Part shown: piece after piece, positions 1 to 6,000 of the stretch | How positions within the stretch are numbered: position 1 is the stretch's first letter | Layout of the letters: every line of letters begins with the position of its first letter | Made by a program: the position numbers and the translations under genes | Assembly (NCBI GenBank): GCA_018894775.1 | Contig: JAHIPG010000155.1 | Location: forward strand, 1 to 8,115 | Direction: 5' to 3' | Origin: Nanobdellota archaeon | Lineage (GTDB): Archaea; Nanobdellota; Nanobdellia; SCGC-AAA011-G17; VGLX01 | DNA length: 8,115 nucleotides | Notes under the pieces: generated by a model | What the model was told of the DNA's origin: nothing | The model's input: only the letters and a program-made list of their open reading frames with translations | Database searches by the model: none

Positions 1-410
1 AAGAAAAATTCCTAAAAAAATTGAGAATAGGCTATCTGATTATAGGCTTTATCATCATTTCAACCATGTTTTATATACCTTACTTCACTTCAGAAAAAAG
101 TCCGGTCCAATCAGTCCAAAACGACCATGATCTTTTAGAAAAAAGCTTGGAATTTATACCAGAAGGATGTGTTGTAGTGACTCAGGAGTCCTACCTTTTT
201 GATTTTTTTGACCAAAGTGCAATATCTATATATATCCCTTTATATAAAGACCTGAATAAAGGATGTTTTTATTATTATGAAGGTGAACTGTGCTGGCGTG
301 TAGACGCAAAGGATATATGTAGTGAATATAGGAGAAGGCTAAACCTAAGTGAGCCCTTATTGTCAAATGGAAGGCATAGCTTGTATAAAATAGAAAGTGC
401 ATTCTATTAA
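1..410 (+). CDS. C-terminal part of a membrane protein, probably a GT39/PMT-like glycosyltransferase (5' end outside window)
   Basis: The reading frame is open from the left edge of the window (first full codon at 3) to TAA at 408-410, so this is most likely the tail of a longer gene. A TTG at 21 could be a start, but no ribosome binding site precedes it. The visible product begins with Lys-rich residues and one hydrophobic helix (about GYLIIGFIIISTMFYIPYF). About 100 polar residues follow, probably outside the cell. This tail contains 'IPEGCVVVTQES', a Cys/Tyr-rich 'GCFYYYEGELCW' segment and a final 'RHSLYKIES'. A last transmembrane helix followed by a small domain with paired Cys and a closing Tyr-Lys-Ile resembles the end of archaeal family 39 glycosyltransferases, which use lipid-linked sugars in surface glycosylation. 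The catalytic part is not visible, so the family call is moderate. The sequon-rich surface proteins downstream fit such a role. Confidence 0.6.
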   Translation, partial: EKFLKKLRIGYLIIGFIIISTMFYIPYFTSEKSPVQSVQNDHDLLEKSLEFIPEGCVVVTQESYLFDFFDQSAISIYIPLYKDLNKGCFYYYEGELCWRVDAKDICSEYRRRLNLSEPLLSNGRHSLYKIESAFY

Positions 411-444
411 GATATAGTATCATATTTCTTGATAAAAAAAATCG

Positions 445-473
445 ATGACTTAGTCATTTAGTTGACTGACTTA
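445..473. repeat. Short inverted and direct repeats upstream of the surface-protein operon
   Basis: ATGAC-TTA-GTCAT (445-457) is a perfect 5-bp inverted repeat. It overlaps a second one, AGTCA (452-456) with TGACT (463-467). TGACTTA also occurs twice as a direct repeat, at 446-452 and 467-473, exactly 21 bp apart, about two helical turns. The cluster lies just upstream of the candidate TATA box. It could be an operator or a weak transcript-end hairpin for the upstream gene, but in AT-rich DNA such short repeats also arise by chance. Confidence 0.3.
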
Positions 474-492
474 AGCCCTAACTATGAACAAG

Positions 493-501
493 CTATTTAA
501 A
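493..501 (+). promoter_or_regulatory. Candidate archaeal TATA box for the surface-protein operon
   Basis: CTATTTAAA resembles the archaeal TATA element and is preceded by the purine-rich GAACAAG, which could act as a BRE. With the usual spacing of about 25 bp, transcription would start near 522-526. That leaves a short leader of about 27 nt containing the ribosome binding site at 541. A longer TA-rich run at 516-540 could also be the TATA element, but it would place the start at or past the start codon. Confidence 0.4.
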
Positions 502-540
502 CAAAGTTTGAGCTTCTTATAATATTATATATAATAAAAA

Positions 541-547
541 GAGGATG
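541..547 (+). promoter_or_regulatory. Ribosome binding site deciding the TTG start at 552
   Basis: GAGGATG lies 4 bases before the TTG at 552; its GAGG core can pair with the archaeal 16S tail. It supports a TTG start. A second TTG in frame at 558 is also possible. The 13-nt context ATAAAAAGAGGAT at 534-546 recurs exactly before the small gene at 7782. Confidence 0.6.
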
Positions 548-551
548 TAGT

Positions 552-3026
552 TTGAGTTTGAGTAAAAAAAGAGGAAATAATTATGTAAATACTGGTTCTT
601 ATAGCTCTAAAACTCTCAACGAAAATATAGGGATCCTAAATCACAACATACAGCTCTGCAGAGAATATAAACAAAATACGATAAAGTATGTAAAAAAACT
701 AAAAGACCAGCATAGCAGAGGCATCTTTAGCTACACAGAGTATGAATACATGCTCAATAGATACCTCAAAGGAAAAAATCTTGAATATTGGCTTGACCAT
801 TATGATGAAAAAGAGAAACAATTACAAGATAAGATAAAAAGACTAAGATTCGAGAAACCAAGACAGACATTAGAGACACAAGTAATCTATGCTGAGAAGA
901 AGCAAAAAAAATTCAATTTCAAGTATGGCCTTGCAGCATTCATATTCCTAATAGGATTATCATTCGTTTTCTACATGACCTTTGGAGAACTAGACCTTCT
1001 CACAGGATTAACAATCCTAGGAGAAGTTGACAGTTCTATAATCTTAGATTACAGCCCAATCGAAAATCCGATAATACAAGAAAGCCAGACACAGACATTT
1101 TCTGTGATAACTGCCGCACAAAACGAAACTTATTTCATACAATGGTATGTGGATGAGTTCCCTGTGGCAGGAGAAACAGAAACAACATTCGATTACAAAA
1201 CAAAAGAACCAGGGGAATACGAAATAAAAGTTCTCGTGAATAATCTGAAAGATTATACCACAAAAAGATGGGCCGTAACAGTAGAAGGAGAAACAACTGT
1301 TGAAGAACAACCTGAAGAAGTTGTTGAAGAGAATGTTAGTGAGCCTGTTGTTCCAGAGGAGGATTCCACAGAATCTGAAGTAATACCTGAAGAGAATATC
1401 ACTGTGCCTGAAGAAGTGATTGACACTAATGAAACAATAGAAGAGAATGCCACTGAACCGGTTGAGCCTGAAAATGTCACTGAAGAAATAGAACCAGAAT
1501 TTATACCTGAAGAAAATGTTACTGAACCGGTTGAGCCTGAAAATGTCACTGAAGAAATAGGACCAGAGATCATACCTGAAGAGAACATCACAGAACCTGA
1601 AAAAATAGAAATTCTGGAAGGAAAAATAGAAGATATCAAACAGTTACCTGCAGAAATAAATAATCCCGTCCAGTGGATTTTAAGAGTAAAAAGCTCAAAT
1701 GGCACATATCTAACAATAGAAATACCTGATCAGGCAAGCGCTATATCTGTAGATAGAATAATAAAAGTCCCTACACTGATAATAGGAAAAGTAAAAGAAG
1801 CAGTACCAAAAGAAGACATAATGATAAAGAAAGGCTCATCATCTGTGAGCCTGTCAACTTATGAAATTACAGGGCAAAGCGTAACAGGATTTTTTATATC
1901 CAACATACAGGAAAAAGGAGTTCTAAGCACAGTAACAAATTGGGCGTCATTCAAGTTTTTGATATACAAAGTATTCTTCTCAATTAGTAATAATCTATCA
2001 AGCGTATGGGATTCTATAACAGGGCATACCTTGACAAATGTTGCCACATTGGCAGTCCAAGGTGAAAAACAAGGGACAATAATAATATTAGAAAATAATG
2101 CAGAAGAATTCGAAATTAGATACCAGACACCACCACCAAAAGTAAGAGAGTTCCAACAAGATGATAAAAAAATAGTCACAGTGTATGCAGAGATGAATTA
2201 TACTAATGTGCTTACTTATACAACCATAGAAGAGAATAGGGATGTTCTGGGCGTTTACTGGCTAACAAACGAATCGAAACTCAATATGACCTATGACACA
2301 TATGATGAAAATTCCAATGGATTTGTAGATAAAGTAAGCTGGATAACACCTCATCTAAGTGAGCAGACTTTTGAAATATTATTAAATATCTCTAAAGAAG
2401 TACTATTAAATGAATCGAATAAGCCAATAAATTATTCTAATTCTAGAATCATACCTGTATCATCTTTGAATTACTTTATCAACTGCCCAAGCGCAACATG
2501 CGGCTTTTTTATGAATCATGGTTATGTAGAATATTCTGATTATTTTTGCACAGTCACAAACAGCAGGCAGACAGAACCGAAAGGCGCTGATTTGAGCGCA
2601 GGCCTGGAATTTGATATAAGCAATATATCAGAAAATTATGAAATTGCAGATGTCTGTTTCTATACCTTATCATCAGGAAAATCTATTTTGGACGAAGGGA
2701 TACCAAAAATACATATAAAAGAAGAGGATACAGAAATTCAGCTTCTACAACCTTCAATCACAAATGAAATGGATGACTTGCCCTTGATAGAAGTAACAGA
2801 CATTCCTGGCTGGCTTTGCTCATCAATAATACCTCTGTTAGATGATACCTTATCAAAAGGTAAAGCAAGATTAAATCTAAGGGTGGTAGGACAGAACCTT
2901 GAAGATAGGAAGAAAGACCAATATGCTTGCTTTAGGGGCATAAGCCAAGATGCCCTGAACTGCTCAGAAGAATATCAAGAAGTCCCTTCTGATTGCAGGC
3001 CATTCATACGATTAAAATGGAACTAA
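552..3026 (+). CDS. Single-pass archaeal surface protein with Ig/PKD-like domain and acidic repetitive stalk
   Basis: This 824-residue protein starts at TTG with a ribosome binding site 4 bases upstream. Residues 20-120 are charged and helical, with coiled-coil character, and lack a cleavable signal peptide. A transmembrane helix follows at about 125-146, so the remainder should lie outside. Residues about 162-247 look like an Ig/PKD-type beta domain (SP..NPIIQESQTQTFSV, WYVDEFPV, PGEYEIKVLV). Residues about 248-356 are a Glu/Pro/Val/Thr stalk with many N-x-S/T sequons. Residues about 517-607 match a module common in DPANN surface proteins (YQTPPP, VYWLTNES, WITPHLSEQTFEI), which includes a DENSNGFVD loop like a calcium site. 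The last 210 residues hold about eight Cys and are not recognised. The protein probably forms a glycosylated surface structure with the giant protein encoded next. There are no catalytic motifs, so the exact function is unknown. Confidence 0.85.
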   Translation: MSLSKKRGNNYVNTGSYSSKTLNENIGILNHNIQLCREYKQNTIKYVKKLKDQHSRGIFSYTEYEYMLNRYLKGKNLEYWLDHYDEKEKQLQDKIKRLRFEKPRQTLETQVIYAEKKQKKFNFKYGLAAFIFLIGLSFVFYMTFGELDLLTGLTILGEVDSSIILDYSPIENPIIQESQTQTFSVITAAQNETYFIQWYVDEFPVAGETETTFDYKTKEPGEYEIKVLVNNLKDYTTKRWAVTVEGETTVEEQPEEVVEENVSEPVVPEEDSTESEVIPEENITVPEEVIDTNETIEENATEPVEPENVTEEIEPEFIPEENVTEPVEPENVTEEIGPEIIPEENITEPEKIEILEGKIEDIKQLPAEINNPVQWILRVKSSNGTYLTIEIPDQASAISVDRIIKVPTLIIGKVKEAVPKEDIMIKKGSSSVSLSTYEITGQSVTGFFISNIQEKGVLSTVTNWASFKFLIYKVFFSISNNLSSVWDSITGHTLTNVATLAVQGEKQGTIIILENNAEEFEIRYQTPPPKVREFQQDDKKIVTVYAEMNYTNVLTYTTIEENRDVLGVYWLTNESKLNMTYDTYDENSNGFVDKVSWITPHLSEQTFEILLNISKEVLLNESNKPINYSNSRIIPVSSLNYFINCPSATCGFFMNHGYVEYSDYFCTVTNSRQTEPKGADLSAGLEFDISNISENYEIADVCFYTLSSGKSILDEGIPKIHIKEEDTEIQLLQPSITNEMDDLPLIEVTDIPGWLCSSIIPLLDDTLSKGKARLNLRVVGQNLEDRKKDQYACFRGISQDALNCSEEYQEVPSDCRPFIRLKWN
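1383..1605 (+). repeat. Acidic sequon-rich coding repeats, 69-bp unit
   Basis: A 40-bp stretch at 1452-1491 recurs exactly at 1521-1560, offset 69 bp (23 codons), and similarity continues past it with one mismatch. The protein unit is IPEEN(V/I)TEPVEPENVTEEI; the phrase IPEEN recurs from 1383, 1503 and 1572, with the last copy truncated. Each unit carries two N-x-T sequons. The near-perfect DNA identity suggests a recent in-frame duplication, and the length may vary between strains. Confidence 0.85.
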
Positions 3027-6000
3027 AAAGAGCTATAAGAAAAGAGAACATTTTGATTTATATAATCCTGATAGCTTCTTATTTCATAGAACTGCCAAAA
3101 CTCGAATTCTTCATATATAACCATTTTAAATATTCATTAATTTCCTTAACGATTTTACTTTCAGTAATCGTGACAATATACTTTCTGAGAAAACCTATTG
3201 GTACGCTCTGGAATAAGTCAATAATATTGTTAGATTTGCTCTGGAATAAGTCAATAATATTGCTAAGAAGATCTTATGCTTATAGCAAGAAAATAATGGT
3301 GCATTGCTGGATAACTTTTGAAGAATTCATGTTAAGATATATGATTGCAACTGAAGAAATCCTAATAAGATATTCAAAATTATTATGGAAAAAAATTGTT
3401 ATAATCATTAAAGATATTTTCGACTTAAAAGAAGCATTACCAAAAAAAGAAGATCTCAACAAATCCTTGGATCTTATCCATTCTAGAGTTAAGAAGAAAT
3501 ATTTTAAATATAAACTGCTAGGTGTAGTTTTAGCAAATATATCCATAGTCATATTTTTGGGAAAAAGCCTGAAAGGGGAAGCCAATTCTATAAATATTCC
3601 AAACTATTTAGAAATAAAATTTTTATTCTACAAATTTTTAGTGCATGGGAAATATGAGTTGTTAGGGTTAATGCAGGAAATCCAAAATTATATTCTATCA
3701 ATATCCAATCATATCGCATCAGGCTTAAACTATTTCATACCAATCATAAATTATACCCTATCGCTCTTAAATTATGTCACATTACAGAATAGTCTGATTA
3801 TTGCTTCCATAACATTATTAGTATACGGCTTCAGCTTAAAATCATTAAGGACAAGAGTAAAAATTCTGCTTTTTAAGTTAGGAAAATCTGCCTGCATAGA
3901 ATTGATAAGGGCATATAATTTTGCCAGTGGAATATTCTCTAAAAAATCCGAAATCCTACAAAAGAATTTCAATGATATAACAGAAAAAAGCATATGGCAG
4001 CAGATAAAAGAAGAATCTATCCTGATAAGAAGAGAGGTTAAAGAAGAGATATACACTAAAGAATCAAAGAAACGGCTCTTAATAATGGCTATCATAAGCC
4101 TACTAATGGTATTCGTAATCTCTGGAAACCTAAACCAGCAGGATAGCTTATGGACAAGCTTTGTGGCTGCAACTGCAGGAGAATTATGTGATGGTGCTGA
4201 GGATGTACTTGCAGGCACATACAGAAGATGTGATAATAGTGAAACATGCTGTCTTGATGGAACATGCTATACTGTGGCAACTCCTTTGGCCAGATGTTAT
4301 AATTCGACAGGTGGTGCAACCTATGATTATGATCAGAATGAAACAGCATGCTCGGCTGACTGGTGGTGCACTAACTCAACAGGTGTAACTGCATGTGAAA
4401 ATGAAGGGTCTGTAGAGAAGACTGGCTGGACATGGTTTTGGGGATTAGCAGCCACTGTAGCCTATGAGGCAACTACAACAGGAAGCTGCTGCGGTGATGA
4501 TACAGGAACAGCAGAATATGATAAGACCTGCAATGTAGCTGCTGATGATATGATAAATTTCACCTGCCTAGCCGATAAAGCCTGCTGTACAGCAGATGAC
4601 AAATGCGTTGACCCAAAAGTCTATGACATCCTAATCTCGCCTTTGACCACATACTGCTATACTCATGCTGCAGCACATAATGTCAGCGGTGCTGCTGCTG
4701 ATGACCATTTTGCTTACTGTGAGAATAATATTTGGTATGACTGTGATCGTGATCCAAACCTCTGCAGTTATTGCGATAATCCAGCAACCTGGCCTAGGCA
4801 AGGGATAGACGGAGGAGATAACTCTTGGGTTGCAGCAGGGGAAAGCGGAGCATTCGCAGAGTTTGATAATGGAACTGCTGAGGGGTGCTGTGGGGATGAT
4901 AGAAACGAATATTATCAATCTAGAGTTGCTTATCCTGGTCAGACAGGGGGGATTGTAGCTACTGATTCAACTGATGATGCCTGCTGTGATAATGCTCTTG
5001 ATTGTATTTATGATAAGACTTGTAATACTACTGGTAATGGGTATGACATTGATGGAAATAGTAGAAGGGATGCACATTGTTATAACAATGGCAGCGCTGC
5101 ACAATGGATAAACTCTGATATGAATATCACATATTGCTTAGATGGCAGCGCTTGGAATATTGGAGGCGAAGTTGACATAGAAACCGATTACATCCAAACT
5201 CAGGGGAGTAGCCCTGATTATTGCGTTAATGAGGCAACTCCTAGCCAGGCATGCTGCTGTGGAGATGACATTGGAGAACATCCAATAAACTGTACTAATT
5301 CATCAGCCAATGGGGATTGTGGGGGAGATACACAAGCATGCTGTAATGCCGCAACAAAGTGTGTAGATGCAAGTGGAAATTGCCAGACAGCAAGTTCATG
5401 CTCCGCTTTCCCTACTTTAAAATCTTATTGTAATGCTGGAACATGGGAAGACCCTGATGAAGAAGAAGGATACTGTACAGCAGCTGGATGCCTTTATAAT
5501 TGGACGACTACGGCTAGCTGTTGCGGGGATGATACAGATGAAAACTGGTATTACTACTACGATCAAGCAGGTAGTGACGTCTGCAATGATGTAACAGATG
5601 AAGGATGCTTAGGCGTTAATGATAATGTGAGTGATGATGCTTGCTGCACCAACACAACCTATTGCGTGAGCGGCGCTACATGCTACGCGCCAGGGATTGA
5701 TAGCTTAATAGACATTGATAGTGATGGTGTTGCAGGAGCATACTGCTCAATAAGTGGAACACATCTCTGGTATGATTGTGATTTTCGCCAAGCCTCATGT
5801 GAGGATGGATGTGGGCTTCCTTGGATGAAAGGAGGGGAAAGCGGAGCATTCGGAGAGTATGATACAGGGATATCTGATGAGTGCTGCGGTGATGATGCAG
5901 ATGAATTTAAGATCAACAAAAGCTGTAAAGGGGCAACCTGCTTATCAGATGATGACCAAAACAGCTGTTGCAACGCTACAACTGATTGCGTATGGACTGC

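Noticed and set aside
411..440. Clear transcription terminator after the first gene
   Set aside because: Only a short T-containing stretch (ATTTCTT) is seen, without the long poly-T run expected for archaeal termination.
1253..1705. Ser/Thr-rich minus-strand ORF opposite the acidic stalk
   Set aside because: It is the reverse complement of the Glu/Pro/Val repeats, which read as Ser/Gly/Val/Thr on the other strand. No start signal is seen and the + strand gene is clear.
2993..3016. TTG at 2993 as the start of the giant protein
   Set aside because: It adds only eight residues and has no ribosome binding site. ATG 3017 is a better codon and gives a tight 10-bp overlap. It remains possible.
4092..4349. 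Minus-strand and alternate-frame ORFs along the Cys-rich region, also 4161-4388 (+), 4631-4918 (-), 5683-5973 (-), 5859-6155 (+) and 7186-7455 (-)
   Set aside because: They are shadows produced by the composition of the giant gene. They lack ribosome binding sites and show no domain-like pattern.
5700..5740. Dockerin domain, from the DIDSDG loop
   Set aside because: Only a single DxDxDG loop occurs per module, without the paired loops and helices of dockerins. It is noted only as a possible calcium site.
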